In this document: positions 37,847 through 47,657 of the stretch, one piece after another | How the letters are laid out: each line of letters opens with the position of its first letter | How positions within the stretch are numbered: the stretch's first letter is position 1 | Source: Paucibacter sediminis | GTDB taxonomy: Bacteria > Pseudomonadota > Gammaproteobacteria > Burkholderiales > Burkholderiaceae_C | Assembly: GCF_030254645.1 (NCBI RefSeq) | Contig: NZ_CP116346.1 | Span: 1,964,001-2,028,000, forward strand | DNA: 64,000 nucleotides | Direction: 5' to 3' | Notes under the pieces: model-generated | What the model saw: only the letters and a program-made list of their open reading frames with translations | The model's database searches: none | Told to the model about the DNA's origin: nothing | Position numbers and translations under genes: made by a program

Positions 37847-38845
37847 TCAGGGATTCGGGCTATCGTCCGACGCTGCGGGCTCGGCGAGCCGCTCATCCAG
37901 CCGCCCCTCGAGTCGCATCTCCCAGCGCTCCTCCTCGCCCACGCTCTGGCGCACCCGCACCGGCAGGTAGCGGCGCTGCGGGTCCAGCCAGATGTCGAGC
38001 CTGGCGTCGTAAGGCCCCAGTGCCTGGCGGCTCAGGTGCCAGAGCCCGTCCTCCTCCCGACCCTCGACGTGGAACACCCAGTCCACCGCCATGCCGCGCA
38101 GCGCGGCCACCGGCAGCACCAGCTCCTGGCCGGCCACCAGGCGTGCGGGCTGCGCCGCCAGCAGGGCCGGCAGCTGCAACCACCAGGAGAGACGGTCCTG
38201 CACGCCCTCGGGCAGGGCCTGCAGCTCGGCGCTGGCCGAGAAGCTGATCAGGCCCTGCTCGCGGCGGAAGTTGATGGCCTGGCGGTCGCGCCCGCCGCGC
38301 TGCACGGCGAAGCGCGCCGGCGCCAGACCCTGCTGTGCGTCCAGCCGGCCCTCGCTGCGCCAGGCCGGCAGGGCCCGGCCCGCCAGCTCGCGCTCCAGCC
38401 GCAGCTGGTAGGCGTGCTCGCCCAGCTGCCAGCTCAGCAAGGCCTGGCCCTCGGCCTGCCCCTGCGTGTAGCGATAGCTGAGGCGGCCCTCACCCCGCAG
38501 CGGCAGCGCCAGCGGCGGCGGCAAGGGCTCGGCCGCCGCGGACGGTGCTGCGGGTGGCGCTGCGGATGGTGCGGGCTTGGCGCTGGTGCTCGGCGCGGGC
38601 CGGGGCGCGGTGACGGCTTCGGGCGGCGCTGCTGCGGGTGGCGCCGCAGCCGGTAGCGCCGTCGGTATCGTGGCCGGTGTGGCGGCCGGCAGGGTGCGTG
38701 TCTGCATGGCCATGCGCGCGCCGCCGGCATGCCAGACGGGCGGCGCCGGCTGCAGCAGCCGCCACAGGCCGGCATGCAGGGCCAGCGCGCACAGCAGGGC
38801 CACGGCGATCGAGCGCCGGGCGGACTTCTTGACTTCCCTGAGCAT
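37847..38845 (-). CDS. DUF3108 domain-containing envelope protein
   Basis: The 332-residue product has an N-terminal membrane anchor (IAVALLCALALHAGLWRLL), a low-complexity Pro/Ala-rich linker of about 60 residues and a C-terminal beta-rich DUF3108 domain (GEGRLSYRYTQGQAEGQALLSW to WLDPQRRYLPVRVRQ). DUF3108 proteins are periplasmic and of unknown function; they are often next to purN in Burkholderiales, but that gene is not seen here. It is divergent from the FAH gene with 47 bp between starts. Confidence 0.86.
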   Translation of the reverse strand: MLREVKKSARRSIAVALLCALALHAGLWRLLQPAPPVWHAGGARMAMQTRTLPAATPATIPTALPAAAPPAAAPPEAVTAPRPAPSTSAKPAPSAAPPAAPSAAAEPLPPPLALPLRGEGRLSYRYTQGQAEGQALLSWQLGEHAYQLRLERELAGRALPAWRSEGRLDAQQGLAPARFAVQRGGRDRQAINFRREQGLISFSASAELQALPEGVQDRLSWWLQLPALLAAQPARLVAGQELVLPVAALRGMAVDWVFHVEGREEDGLWHLSRQALGPYDARLDIWLDPQRRYLPVRVRQSVGEEERWEMRLEGRLDERLAEPAASDDSPNP

Positions 38846-38892
38846 GTTCTGGCTTGGACTGACAATGCGGCGAATCGGATTCGGGACAGCCC

Positions 38893-39834
38893 ATGAAACT
38901 CGCCACCTATCGAGACGGATCGCGCGACGGCCAACTGGTCGTGGTGTCGCGCGATCTCGCCCAGGCGCACTATGCCACCGGCATCGCCACCCGGCTCCAG
39001 CAGGTGCTGGACGACTGGAACTTCATCGCCCCGCAGCTGCAGGAACTCTCGCAGACGCTCAACCATGGCAAGGCGCGCCATGCCTTCAGCTTCGACCCCA
39101 AGCAGTGCATGGCGCCGCTGCCGCGCGCCCATGCCTATCTGCTGGGGGCGGCCTATGCCCGCGAGGGCGGCGCCGCGACGCTCGGCCAGGCGGCCAGCGA
39201 TGGGCTGCTGGGCCCCTGCGAGGCGGCGCGCTTTGCCTCCGAGTCGCTGGGCATCGATTTCGGCGCCGGCCTGGCGGTGCTCACCGGCGACGTGGCGATG
39301 GGCAGCACGGCCGAGGCCGCGCTGGAGTCGGTGCGCCTGCTGCTGCTCAGCAACGACTGGGCCCTGCGCAGCCTGCCGCCGGGCCATGTGCAGCCCTGCG
39401 CCGCCTTCGCGCCGGTGGCGGTGACGCTGGACGAGGCGGGCGAGGCCTGGCAGCGCGGCCGCCTGCACCTGGGCCTGCAGACGATGTGGAACGGCCGCAA
39501 GGTCGGGCTGTGCGAGGCCGGGCCGGAGATGGGCGTCCACTTCGGTGAGTTGATCGCCCAGGCGGCCAAGACCCGCAAGGTGCAGGCCGGCAGCATCATC
39601 GGCTCGGGCACGGTGTGCAACCAGGACGGCAGCAAGGGCTATGGCAGCATCGCCGACAAGCGTGCCCTTGAGGCCTTGGAGTCGGGTGAACCCAAGACCG
39701 AGTTTATGCAGTTCGGCGACAGCCTGCGCGTCGAGGTCAAGGGCCGCGATGGCCTGAGCCTGTTCGGCGCGATCGACCAGGATGTGGCGTCCTGGCACGA
39801 GGCGGCCGCGGCGCGCGAGGAGGCTCAGCCATGA
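38893..39834 (+). CDS. Fumarylacetoacetate hydrolase family protein
   Basis: The 313-residue product starts MKLATYRDGSRDGQLVVVSRD and carries DFGAGLAVLTGDVAMGSTAE, LGLQTMWNGRKVG and the late GSIIGSGTVCNQDGSKGYGSIADKR segment of the FAH hydrolase/decarboxylase fold with acidic metal-ligand positions. It likely cleaves or decarboxylates a 2-oxo acid in aromatic or sugar-acid catabolism, substrate unknown. It overlaps the nucleoside hydrolase gene by 4 bp. Confidence 0.92.
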   Translation: MKLATYRDGSRDGQLVVVSRDLAQAHYATGIATRLQQVLDDWNFIAPQLQELSQTLNHGKARHAFSFDPKQCMAPLPRAHAYLLGAAYAREGGAATLGQAASDGLLGPCEAARFASESLGIDFGAGLAVLTGDVAMGSTAEAALESVRLLLLSNDWALRSLPPGHVQPCAAFAPVAVTLDEAGEAWQRGRLHLGLQTMWNGRKVGLCEAGPEMGVHFGELIAQAAKTRKVQAGSIIGSGTVCNQDGSKGYGSIADKRALEALESGEPKTEFMQFGDSLRVEVKGRDGLSLFGAIDQDVASWHEAAAAREEAQP

Positions 39835-40766
39835 CGCAGCAAATCATCATCGACACCGACCCGGGCCAGGACGACGCCGTCGCCATCCTGCTCGCGCTGG
39901 CCAGCCCCGAGCTCGAGCTGCTGGGCATCACCACCGTGGCCGGCAACGTGCCGCTGGCCTTCACCAGCCGCAATGCCCGCATCGTCTGCGAGCTGGCGGG
40001 GCGCCGCGAGCTGAAGGTCTTTGCCGGCGCCGACAAGCCGCTGGCGCGCCCGCTGGTGACGGCCGAGCATGTGCATGGCAAGACCGGGCTGGACGGCCCG
40101 GTGCTGCCGGCGCCGAGCATGGCGCTGCAGCCCGGCCATGCGGTGGACTTCATCATCGAGACCCTGCTGAGCCGGCCCGCCGGCACGGTGACGCTGTGCC
40201 CGCTGGGCCCGCTCACCAATATAGCCCTGGCCCTGCAGCGCGAGCCGCGCATCGCCGCGCGCATCCGCCGCATCGTCATGATGGGCGGCGGCTTCTTCGA
40301 GGGCGGCAACATCACGCCCACGGCCGAGTTCAATTTCTATGTGGACCCCGAGGCCGCGGCCCTGGTGTTCGGCGCCGGCGTGCCCATCACCATGCTGCCG
40401 CTGGACTGCACGCACCGCGCCCTCACCACGCGCGCGCGGGTGGCTGCGATCCGCGGCATCGGCAGCCATCTGGCCGAGGTCACGGCGCAGTGGCTGGAGT
40501 TTGCCGAGCGCTTCGACGAGCAGAAATACGGCACCGAGGGCGGCCCGCTGCACGACCCCTGCGTGATCGCCTGGCTGCTGCGGCCGGCGCTGTTCCAGGG
40601 GCGCGAATGCAATGTCGAGATCGAGACGCAGAGCCCGCTGACCCTGGGCATGAGCGTGGTCGATTGGTGGGGCGTGACGCAGCGGCGCAAGAATGCGCTG
40701 GTGATCAAGGATGTGGACGCCGATGGTTTCTATGCGCTGATCGCCGAGCGGTTGGCGCGCCTCTGA
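39831..40766 (+). CDS. Nucleoside hydrolase
   Basis: The 311-residue product begins MTQQIIIDTDPGQDDAVAIL with the calcium-binding Asp cluster D8, D10, D14 and D15. It also shows IVMMGGGFFEGGNITPTAEFNFYVDPEAA and a C-terminal HDPCVIAWLL with the catalytic His. This is the inosine/uridine-preferring nucleoside hydrolase family, releasing ribose from nucleosides for salvage. Coupling to the FAH gene through a 4-bp overlap suggests one transcript. Confidence 0.93.
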   Translation: MTQQIIIDTDPGQDDAVAILLALASPELELLGITTVAGNVPLAFTSRNARIVCELAGRRELKVFAGADKPLARPLVTAEHVHGKTGLDGPVLPAPSMALQPGHAVDFIIETLLSRPAGTVTLCPLGPLTNIALALQREPRIAARIRRIVMMGGGFFEGGNITPTAEFNFYVDPEAAALVFGAGVPITMLPLDCTHRALTTRARVAAIRGIGSHLAEVTAQWLEFAERFDEQKYGTEGGPLHDPCVIAWLLRPALFQGRECNVEIETQSPLTLGMSVVDWWGVTQRRKNALVIKDVDADGFYALIAERLARL

Positions 40767-40788
40767 CTTTTAGCTGGGAGTGATGGCA

Positions 40789-41454
40789 ATGCAAAGACGA
40801 ACGCTGCTGCTGGCCGCCGGCCTGCTGCCCCTGGGCAGCGCCCGGGCCTTGGGTGAGAGCGATGCCGCCAGCGGCGTGCGCGCGGCGCTGGAGCGCGGCG
40901 CGGTGGCGGCGATCGGCACGCTGGGGCGCACCGACGGCTTTCTCGGCAATCCGGCGGTGCGCATCGAGCTGCCCGGCTATCTGAAAGACGCCGCCAAGCT
41001 GCTCAAGGCCACCGGCCAGGGCAGGAAACTGGACGAGCTGGTGACGGCCATGAACCGCGCCGCGGAAGCGGCCATGCCCGAGGCACGCCAGCTGCTGGTG
41101 GGGGCGGTCAAGTCCATGAGCGTGGAAGACGCCGTCAGGATCGTGCGCGGCGGCGAGGACTCGGTGACGCAGTTCTTCGCCGGCAAGACGCGCGCGCCGC
41201 TGACGCAGAAGTTCCTGCCCATCGTCACCCGCGCCACCGAGAAGCAGGGGCTGGCCGACAAGTACAACGCGGTGGCCGGCAAGGCCGCGGGCTTCGGCCT
41301 GCTGCGCCAGGAAGACGCCAACATCCAGCAATACGTGACCGCGCGCGCGCTGGACGGCCTCTACTTCATGATCGGCGAAGAGGAAAAGAAGATCCGCCAG
41401 GACCCGGTGGGCACCGGCAGCGCCATCCTCAAGAAGGTGTTCGGCGGCCTATGA
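40789..41454 (+). CDS. DUF4197 domain-containing exported protein
   Basis: The start at 40789 is chosen because GGGAG sits eight bases upstream; ATG 40783 and GTG 40780 are too close to it. The 221-residue product has a short signal peptide (MQRRTLLLAAGLLPLGSARAL). The mature part shows GAVAAIGTLGRTDGFLGNPAVRIELPGYL, a VEDAVRIVRGGEDSVTQFF segment and RALDGLYFMIGEEEKKIRQDP, all typical of DUF4197. The function is unknown and the location periplasmic. It overlaps the next gene by 4 bp. Confidence 0.88.
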   Translation: MQRRTLLLAAGLLPLGSARALGESDAASGVRAALERGAVAAIGTLGRTDGFLGNPAVRIELPGYLKDAAKLLKATGQGRKLDELVTAMNRAAEAAMPEARQLLVGAVKSMSVEDAVRIVRGGEDSVTQFFAGKTRAPLTQKFLPIVTRATEKQGLADKYNAVAGKAAGFGLLRQEDANIQQYVTARALDGLYFMIGEEEKKIRQDPVGTGSAILKKVFGGL

Positions 41455-42092
41455 GCGACAGCACGGCTCCCTGGCAGGACCGCAGCCACGATGTGCGCGA
41501 TGTGGATGCCTTGCGCGGCCTCTACGGCTGGCCGGGCGAAACCTCCACCAGCAAGGAGAGCGATCACATCCACCCGCTCTACCGGCCCTATATCGAGGCC
41601 GCGCCCTTTGCGGTGCTGGCCACGCGCGGCCCGCATGGGCTGGACACCTCGCCGCGCGGCGACCGGCCCGGCTTTGTGCAGGTGGCGGACGCGCACACCC
41701 TGCTGCTGCCCGACCGTCGCGGCAACAACCGCATCGACAGCCTGCGCAATGTGCTGCACGACCCCGCGGTGGCACTGCTGTTCCTGATACCCGGTGTGGG
41801 CGAGGCCTTGCGCGTGAACGGCCTGGCCCGCATCAGCAGCGCGCCGACGCTGCTGCAACGCTTCGAGGTGGATGGCAAGCTGCCGCGTTCGGTGTTGGTG
41901 ATCGAGGTGAAGCTGGTGTTTTTTCAATGCGCGCGCGCCATCAAGCGTTCGGGGCTCTGGGACGCGACCGTGCAGATTGATCGCAGTCGCCTGCCTTCGC
42001 CCGGCCTGATCCTGCAGACGTTGAGTGGCAGCATCGATGGCCAAGCCTATGACGCGGCGCTGCAGGAGCGCCAGCAGCAGACGCTGTACTGA
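41451..42092 (+). CDS. Pyridoxamine 5-prime-phosphate oxidase family protein
   Basis: The 213-residue product has the split-barrel flavin-binding fold pattern: FAVLATRGPHGLDTSPRGDRPGFVQVAD, LLLPDRRGNNRIDSLRNVLHDPAVALLFLIPG and RVNGLARIS. It matches the group of FMN-dependent oxidoreductases often annotated as MSMEG_1061 family. It probably binds FMN or F420-like cofactor and is not the vitamin B6 enzyme itself. It is coupled to the DUF4197 gene by a 4-bp overlap. Confidence 0.87.
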   Translation: MSDSTAPWQDRSHDVRDVDALRGLYGWPGETSTSKESDHIHPLYRPYIEAAPFAVLATRGPHGLDTSPRGDRPGFVQVADAHTLLLPDRRGNNRIDSLRNVLHDPAVALLFLIPGVGEALRVNGLARISSAPTLLQRFEVDGKLPRSVLVIEVKLVFFQCARAIKRSGLWDATVQIDRSRLPSPGLILQTLSGSIDGQAYDAALQERQQQTLY

Positions 42093-42102
42093 GGCCTTCG
42101 CC

Positions 42103-42675
42103 TTAGTAGCTGATGCTGAAGCGCTGGCCCTGGAAGGCCAGCACCGCGCTGTTGAGCTTGATCTGTTCCAGCACCAGACCCGGCGCCACCGTGGCACCTT
42201 CCTGGTAGAGCTGGCCATTGATGATGAGCATGCGCTTGGCCGGCGTGTCCGAGTACATCGCGCCGCCGGTTTGCAGCGGCGGCAGCTGACGGCGCAGGGC
42301 CTCGGGCAGGGCACTCAGCGCGAGCGGCTGCGCGGGGCGTGACGCCGGCGCTGCGGCCACGGCCGGCAGGCTGGGCGGCGGCAGCCTCACCAGCTCGGGC
42401 GCGGGCAGCGGCGGCGCGGGGCGCGCAAGCGCCACCGGTGGTGCGAGCGGTGCCGGCATGGGAGCAGGCGCGGGCGCGGGCGCCAGCCAGCGAGCGGCCA
42501 GGGCCCCCAGCAGCAGCAAGGCCAGGGCGGCGGCCGCGGCCAGCAGCCAGACCCGCTGGCGCTGGCCGGCACCGGCCTGCGCATCACCGGGTGCCGGCTG
42601 GGTGTGCACCCCGGGCACCTGGCCGCGCTCGCGCTCGGATTCGGCGCGGCGCAGGGCATCAAGAATGTAAGACAT
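42103..42675 (-). CDS. gspB: Type II secretion general pathway protein B
   Basis: The 190-residue product starts [24 protein letters not shown], has one membrane helix near residues 43-62, a Pro/Ala-rich periplasmic linker and a C-terminal GspB domain ([32 protein letters not shown]). GspB/ExeB works with GspA/ExeA to insert the GspD secretin through the cell wall. The gspA gene lies 10 bp upstream on the same strand. No other gsp genes are in the window. Confidence 0.92.
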   Translation of the reverse strand: MSYILDALRRAESERERGQVPGVHTQPAPGDAQAGAGQRQRVWLLAAAAALALLLLGALAARWLAPAPAPAPMPAPLAPPVALARPAPPLPAPELVRLPPPSLPAVAAAPASRPAQPLALSALPEALRRQLPPLQTGGAMYSDTPAKRMLIINGQLYQEGATVAPGLVLEQIKLNSAVLAFQGQRFSISY

Positions 42676-42685
42676 GGTCCGGGCC

Positions 42686-44320
42686 TTATGGCGCTGCCGC
42701 CTGGAGGCTGTCCAGGCGTGGTTCCTGGACACCCGCCGCGCGGTTGAGCTGCATCAGCGTGATGGGGCCGATCAGGCCATCCACCTTCAGGCCCTGGGCG
42801 CGCTGGAAGGCGGCAATGCGGGCCTGCAGGGCGGCGTCGTAGCGGCTCGGGCCACGCTGTGCGGGCTCGTCCGCCGCCTTGGCCAGGGCGGCGGCCAGCC
42901 AGCTGGCATCCTGCCCGGCGCCGAGCTTGCCGGCATAGGCCTCGGGCCAGCGCCACAGCGTGGCGAACTCGCCCTGCCATTGCCGCGCCAGCGTGCTCAG
43001 GCTCACGGTTTCGCTGCTGCCGCCGGCGCGCACCGTGGCGCTCTGCGCACCCAGCTGCACCAGGGTCACATAGGAGGGCTGGCCGGCGCCGTCGCGCAAG
43101 GTCAGGATGGCGGGACGGTCCAGCAGGCGCAGCACGGCCAGGCCGCCCTCGCTGCGGAAACAGGCCAGCCGGGCGGACCTGAAGGCGCGGCAGGCGTCGG
43201 GCTCGTCGGGCGGCAGCGTGGTCTTCCAGGCCGGGGCCAGGTCTTGCCAGGCGGCATGCTCGCCGCGCCAGGCCAGGCTGATGCGGCCGGCCAGCGCGGG
43301 CGCCGCCGGCGCCGCTGCGGCCAGCGTTGCGGCACTGGCGGCGCTGGCGGTCGGCGCGGGCCTTGGCATGGCCGGTTGTGGTTCGGGCGGCTGTGGTTGC
43401 GATGGTTGGGTGCGCAGCAGCAGCGCGCTCGCGCCGGCGGCGGCCAGGGCCAGGCCCAGCACCCAGACCCAGCGCATGGGGCGCTGGCTCGGCTGGCTGG
43501 CCTGATCGAAGACTTCGGCCGCGGCCTTGTTCAGGGTGGCGCGTTTCACCTGCCGCTGGCCCTGCGCATAGGCGCCGAGCAGGGCGCGGTCGCACAGCAG
43601 GTTGATGCGCCGTGGCACGCCGCGCGCGAGCTGATGGACGCGCCGCAGCGCGGCGGCGTCAAAGGGCGCGGGGCCGGCGAGCCCCGAGACCTCGAGCCGG
43701 TGCCGCACATACTGCGCCGTCTCGGCGGCACTCAGCGCCTGCAGATGGAAGCGTGCGATCACGCGCTGCGCCAGCTGCTCCAGCGCCGGCTGCGCCACCA
43801 TGCTGCGCAACTCGGGCTGGCCGATCAGGATGATCTGCAGCAGCTTGCGCTCGCTGGTCTCGAGGTTGGTGAGCAGGCGCAGCTGCTCCAGCACCTCGGC
43901 CGAGAGGTTCTGTGCCTCGTCGATGATGAGCACATTGTTCTGGCCCACCGCATGCGTCCTGAGCAGGAACTCGTTGAGCGGGTCGAGGTATTGCTTGACC
44001 GTCTCGACGTCGCCCGTCGGCGCCACATGCGGGATGTGGAACTCCTCGCACACCGTCTTCAGCAGCTCGATCACGCTGAGCTTGGGGTTGAAGATGTAGG
44101 CGACGTTGCAGCGCGGCGGGATCTGCTCCAGGAAGCAGCGGCACACGGTGGTCTTGCCGGCGCCGATCTCGCCGGTCAGCAGCACGAAGCCGCCGCCGCC
44201 GCGCAGGCCGTAGAGCAGATGCGCCAGCGCCTCGCGGTGACGCTCGCTCATGAACAGGTAGCGAGGGTCGGGCGCGATCGAGAAGGGCTCCTGGCCGAGG
44301 CCGAAGAATTTCGCGTACAT
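42686..44320 (-). CDS. gspA: Type II secretion ATPase GspA/ExeA
   Basis: The 544-residue product starts [28 protein letters not shown]. It carries an AAA domain with Walker [10 protein letters not shown] at residues 50-58 and Walker [13 protein letters not shown] single membrane helix follows ([17 protein letters not shown]), then a periplasmic part ending in a peptidoglycan-binding repeat ([26 protein letters not shown]). With GspB it remodels peptidoglycan for secretin assembly. The upstream longer frame opposite metH is not coding. A CAGGTCTTGC copy lies at 43238-43247. Confidence 0.93.
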   Translation of the reverse strand: MYAKFFGLGQEPFSIAPDPRYLFMSERHREALAHLLYGLRGGGGFVLLTGEIGAGKTTVCRCFLEQIPPRCNVAYIFNPKLSVIELLKTVCEEFHIPHVAPTGDVETVKQYLDPLNEFLLRTHAVGQNNVLIIDEAQNLSAEVLEQLRLLTNLETSERKLLQIILIGQPELRSMVAQPALEQLAQRVIARFHLQALSAAETAQYVRHRLEVSGLAGPAPFDAAALRRVHQLARGVPRRINLLCDRALLGAYAQGQRQVKRATLNKAAAEVFDQASQPSQRPMRWVWVLGLALAAAGASALLLRTQPSQPQPPEPQPAMPRPAPTASAASAATLAAAAPAAPALAGRISLAWRGEHAAWQDLAPAWKTTLPPDEPDACRAFRSARLACFRSEGGLAVLRLLDRPAILTLRDGAGQPSYVTLVQLGAQSATVRAGGSSETVSLSTLARQWQGEFATLWRWPEAYAGKLGAGQDASWLAAALAKAADEPAQRGPSRYDAALQARIAAFQRAQGLKVDGLIGPITLMQLNRAAGVQEPRLDSLQAAAP

Positions 44321-44386
44321 GGCGGCGGCATGGTAACGGTTGGCCGGCGCTGCATGAGGTCTTGCCGGGTTTTCTACAATGCCGCC

Positions 44387-45451
44387 ATGAACGCATCCAC
44401 CTCCCAAGGCTACACGCGCGGCGCCCAGCTGCCCGAGCTTCTGCAGCAACGCATCCTCATCCTCGACGGTGCGATGGGCACGATGATCCAGCGCTACAAG
44501 CTGGGCGAGGCGGATTTCCGCGGCACGCAGTTCACCGATCACCCCAAGGACCTGAAGGGCAACAACGATCTGCTGCCGCTCACCAAGCCCGAGGTGGTGC
44601 GCGAGATCCACGAGCAATACCTGGCGGCCGGCGCCGACATCATCGAGACCAACACCTTTGGCTCGACCTCGGTGGCGCAGGAGGACTATGGCCTGCAGGA
44701 CCATGCCTACGAGATGAATGTGGCGGCGGCCCGCATCGCGCGCGAGGCCTGCGCCAAGTACAGCACGCCCGAGAAACCGCGCTTCGCCGCCGGCGCCCTG
44801 GGCCCGACGCCGCGCACCGCCAGCATCAGCCCGGACGTGAACGACCCGGGCGCCCGCAATGTCGATTTCGACACCCTGCGCGCCGCCTACTACGAGCAGG
44901 CCAAGGGCTTGCTCGATGGCGGCGTGGACCTGTTCCTGGTCGAAACCATCTTCGACACGCTGAACGCCAAGGCCGCCATCTTCGCGCTCGACGAGCTGAT
45001 GGAGGACACCGGCGAGCGCCTGCCGGTGATCGTCTCCGGCACCGTCACAGATGCCTCCGGCCGCATCCTCTCGGGCCAGACCGTCACCGCCTTCTGGCAT
45101 TCGGTGCGCCATGCCAAGCCGCTGGCGATCGGCCTGAACTGCGCGCTCGGCGCGACCCTGATGCGGCCCTATATCGAGGAGCTGGCCAAGGCCGCGGGCA
45201 GCACCGCGATCAGCTGCTACCCGAACGCCGGCCTGCCCAACCCGATGAGCGACACCGGCTTCGACGAGACCCCCGAGGTCACCGGCAGCCTGATGGCCGA
45301 CTTCGCCAAGAGCGGCTTCCTGAACATCGCCGGCGGCTGCTGCGGCACCACGCCGGCGCATATCGCGGCAATTGCCAAGAACGTCTCGGCCTACAAGCCG
45401 CGGCCCTGCGGCGCCAAGCTGTTCAGCGGCCTGGTGCAGCAGGCGGCCTGA
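44387..45451 (+). CDS. metH: Methionine synthase, homocysteine-binding part (split MetH)
   Basis: The 354-residue product is the first module of cobalamin-dependent methionine synthase. It has [37 protein letters not shown] with the first zinc Cys, and [14 protein letters not shown] with the paired zinc Cys. It activates homocysteine for methyl transfer. It ends cleanly where the linker to the pterin domain would begin, and the other three domains are encoded at 47710-50445. A TACAAT hexamer at 44375-44380 is so close to the ATG that the message could be leaderless, but no good -35 box is seen. Confidence 0.93.
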   Translation: MNASTSQGYTRGAQLPELLQQRILILDGAMGTMIQRYKLGEADFRGTQFTDHPKDLKGNNDLLPLTKPEVVREIHEQYLAAGADIIETNTFGSTSVAQEDYGLQDHAYEMNVAAARIAREACAKYSTPEKPRFAAGALGPTPRTASISPDVNDPGARNVDFDTLRAAYYEQAKGLLDGGVDLFLVETIFDTLNAKAAIFALDELMEDTGERLPVIVSGTVTDASGRILSGQTVTAFWHSVRHAKPLAIGLNCALGATLMRPYIEELAKAAGSTAISCYPNAGLPNPMSDTGFDETPEVTGSLMADFAKSGFLNIAGGCCGTTPAHIAAIAKNVSAYKPRPCGAKLFSGLVQQAA

Positions 45452-46183
45452 TCAGGCCCCGCCGAAACGCTGCAGCAGGGCCTTGACGCGGCCCTCGGCG
45501 CGCAGCCGTTCGAGCGCCTGTTGCAGCCGGGCGGCCAGGGCGGGCGCGGCCCCGGCGTTGAGGGCGTAGTAGTAGGCCCCGCCGTCGCTGAGCATCAGCA
45601 GCTTGTGCGCCGCCGCGGCCTGGCCTGCCTGGCGCAGCTGCCAGGCGGCCGAGAGTTCGGTGTCATAGAAATAGTCCACACGGCCGGCCAGGAACTTCTG
45701 CACCGCGTGGCCGATGTCGGTGCTGGGATCCAGCAGCCTGGGTGGCACGCCCGAGCTGAGCAGCTCGTCGATGGCGGCATCGCCGCGCACGGTGGCAATG
45801 CGGCCTTGGATCAGCTCAAGCTGCGGCGGGCGGCTGCCCGGCCGGCCGTAGAGCCAGAGCTGGCGTGGCGCCAGCGGGCCGATCCAGTGGAAGCGTGGCT
45901 CGCGCTCCGGATTGCGCGCGGTGGGAAAGATCAGCGCGTCGCGCTCCTGCTCTGCATAGCGCAGGGCGCGCTTCCAGGGCAGCAGCTCGATACTCAGCCC
46001 CAGCTCGGCCAGGCCGGCCATCTCGCGCAGCAACTCGACCGCATAGCCGGTGCTGCGCTCGCCCTCCTGGTAGCAATAGGGCGGCCAGACCTCGGCATAG
46101 GCCCGCAAACTGCTCTCGGCATGGGCAGCGAAGCTGGCCGCGCTGCCCGCGGCCAGCCGAGCCAGCAATTGGCGACGGTTCAC
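45452..46183 (-). CDS. Periplasmic substrate-binding protein (SBP_bac_3 type)
   Basis: A GTG start at 46183 is chosen for the GGGAGG a few bases upstream. The 243-residue product has a signal peptide (VNRRQLLARLAAGSAASFAAHA) and the solute-binding pattern LRAYAEVWPPYCYQEGERSTGYAVELLREMA, DALIFPTARNPEREPRFHWIGPL and GRVDYFYDTELSAAWQLRQ. Proteins of this sort without a permease gene nearby are often sensory or of unknown role. Its stop codon abuts the metH 5-prime half stop codon, tail to tail. Confidence 0.85.
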   Translation of the reverse strand: MNRRQLLARLAAGSAASFAAHAESSLRAYAEVWPPYCYQEGERSTGYAVELLREMAGLAELGLSIELLPWKRALRYAEQERDALIFPTARNPEREPRFHWIGPLAPRQLWLYGRPGSRPPQLELIQGRIATVRGDAAIDELLSSGVPPRLLDPSTDIGHAVQKFLAGRVDYFYDTELSAAWQLRQAGQAAAAHKLLMLSDGGAYYYALNAGAAPALAARLQQALERLRAEGRVKALLQRFGGA

Positions 46184-46234
46184 CGAGCCTCCCACTTGTT
46201 GCAAGCGCTGTGGAAGACCGATTGTGCCGCCCGT

Positions 46235-47470
46235 TCAGCTCACCTTCAGCAGCTTGTCCATGTTCACGAACAGCTTGAGTTCGTGCGGGGCCAGGCTGGC
46301 GGCGATGGCCTGGCTGGCCAGGCGGGTGTCGCGCGGCACCGGGTCGCTCAGGGGCGCGCCGCTCTTGCCCAGCAGCGCCGCGACGATGGGTTCGTTGGCG
46401 CTGTGGCCGCGTTTCACGACGATGCCCAGCTCGCCGTTGGCCAGCCGCACCAGCGAGCCGGGCGGGTAGAGGCCCACGGCCTTGATCAGCGCGGCACCGG
46501 CCGGGTCGGGCTGCTGCAGCTCGTCCAGGAACACCGCACGGGCAGCGGCCGCGCCCGCCATGGCCTTGCGCGAGCGGCGCGGGCTCAGGCGCGCACCGAA
46601 GATGTCGACGCGGCGCAGCAGGCGCGCCAGTTGCTCGGCCGGCGCGCGCCCCTGCAGCGGGCCGGGGCCGGCGTCGTGGTGCAGGCGCACCGCGCCCAGC
46701 CAGAGCTCGTCGCTCACGCCCAGCTTGCGCAGCAGTTCGGCGCTGCGGTCGCCATGGCCCATCAGCTCGTCGCGCTGGCGGGCGCTGAGCTTGTCTTCCT
46801 GGCCGGCCAGGCGGTCCTGTGCCACGCTCATGCTGAGGTTCATGCTCAGCGCCGCCTGCGTCAGGGCGCTCTGCTCGGCCGCGCCCAGCGCCAGCTGGCG
46901 CCCCAGCAGATCGGCCAGCACCAGGCTCAGCAGGGCATGGCGCGAGCTGTAGTCCTGAAAGCCCTGGCTGGCGTCGAAGATCAACAGCGTCAGCACCGCA
47001 TCGGGATGCTGCTGCAGCCGCGCCAGCGCCGCGTCATGCAGGATCTGCAGGCGCTGCAGAAAGTCCTCGCGCTGCGGGTCGCGCAGCAGGCTGCGGGCAT
47101 GCAGCTGCAGATCGGCCCAGGCGGCGGATTCGCTCAGCTCGGCGGCGCGCGTGCCGCGGTCGGGGCGGAACTGGGTCTCGGCCTTGACGATGTCGGCCAG
47201 CACCGCGCCCTGGTGCATCATGGTGTCCATCTTGTGGGCCAGGGCGCGCTGGTATTCCTTGGTCTCATGCGCATAGGCATAGGCGCCGCGCTCGATCAAC
47301 GCATGCACCAGGCCCGTGTTGGGCAGCACCTGGCCGGCCGCGAACAGCAGCTTGCCCTCCGCATCGCGCACGGCAAAGGTCAGCACCTGGCCGACGCGCA
47401 GGGCTTTGGGTGGGAGATGTATCAGGTCCAAGGGGTGGCGCTCGAAAGCCCTGGCGATGGCCAAGGGCAC
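46235..47470 (-). CDS. HD-domain (HD-GYP-like) phosphohydrolase family protein
   Basis: The 411-residue product begins with a PilZ-like or DUF3391-like segment (HPLDLIHLPPKALRVGQVLTFAVRDAEGKLLFAAGQVL) followed by a helical HD-GYP-like domain: SSRHALLSLVLADLLGRQL, AALSMNLSM, GHGDRSAELLRKLG and AVRLHHDAG. Several metal-ligand positions look altered and there is no GYP motif, so c-di-GMP hydrolysis is uncertain. The start is a GTG at 47470. It lies between the two metH halves on the opposite strand. Confidence 0.75.
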   Translation of the reverse strand: MPLAIARAFERHPLDLIHLPPKALRVGQVLTFAVRDAEGKLLFAAGQVLPNTGLVHALIERGAYAYAHETKEYQRALAHKMDTMMHQGAVLADIVKAETQFRPDRGTRAAELSESAAWADLQLHARSLLRDPQREDFLQRLQILHDAALARLQQHPDAVLTLLIFDASQGFQDYSSRHALLSLVLADLLGRQLALGAAEQSALTQAALSMNLSMSVAQDRLAGQEDKLSARQRDELMGHGDRSAELLRKLGVSDELWLGAVRLHHDAGPGPLQGRAPAEQLARLLRRVDIFGARLSPRRSRKAMAGAAAARAVFLDELQQPDPAGAALIKAVGLYPPGSLVRLANGELGIVVKRGHSANEPIVAALLGKSGAPLSDPVPRDTRLASQAIAASLAPHELKLFVNMDKLLKVS

Positions 47471-47558
47471 GCATGGTTTTCGGTTGTTGCGAGCATAAGC
47501 TTGAGTTGACCCGGCCGGCGTGGGTAGCTTCCCCGGGCTTCAGCGTAAAATCCCCGAC

Positions 47559-47657
47559 GGTTCGAGGAGCGTTGCGACGGCTTGCCCACCCAGGCGCCGC
47601 CAGGCTCGGACCGGAGCCCGGCGCACCCGCCCGCTCAGCAACGACGCTCACCGAACC
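47559..47657 (+). promoter_or_regulatory. SAH riboswitch upstream of metH (3-prime half gene)
   Basis: The segment has the S-adenosylhomocysteine riboswitch layout. The closing stem pairs GGTTCG (47559-47564) with CGAACC (47652-47657). P2 pairs GAGC (47567-47570) with GCTC (47646-47649) and GTTGC (47571-47575) with GCAAC (47638-47642). The conserved CCAGGCTCGG lies at 47600-47609. SAH riboswitches activate methionine-cycle genes when SAH accumulates. A downstream stretch CGGTGAG (47675-47681) can pair with CTCACCG (47647-47653) and sits in the loop of a GGCCGC/GCGGCC hairpin, a plausible switching platform. No poly-U tract is present, so control is probably at translation. Confidence 0.88.

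Noticed and set aside
42674-45451. Long + strand frame that would extend metH upstream by 571 codons
   Set aside because: It runs antisense through gspA, which has clear family motifs; the metH family start is at 44387.
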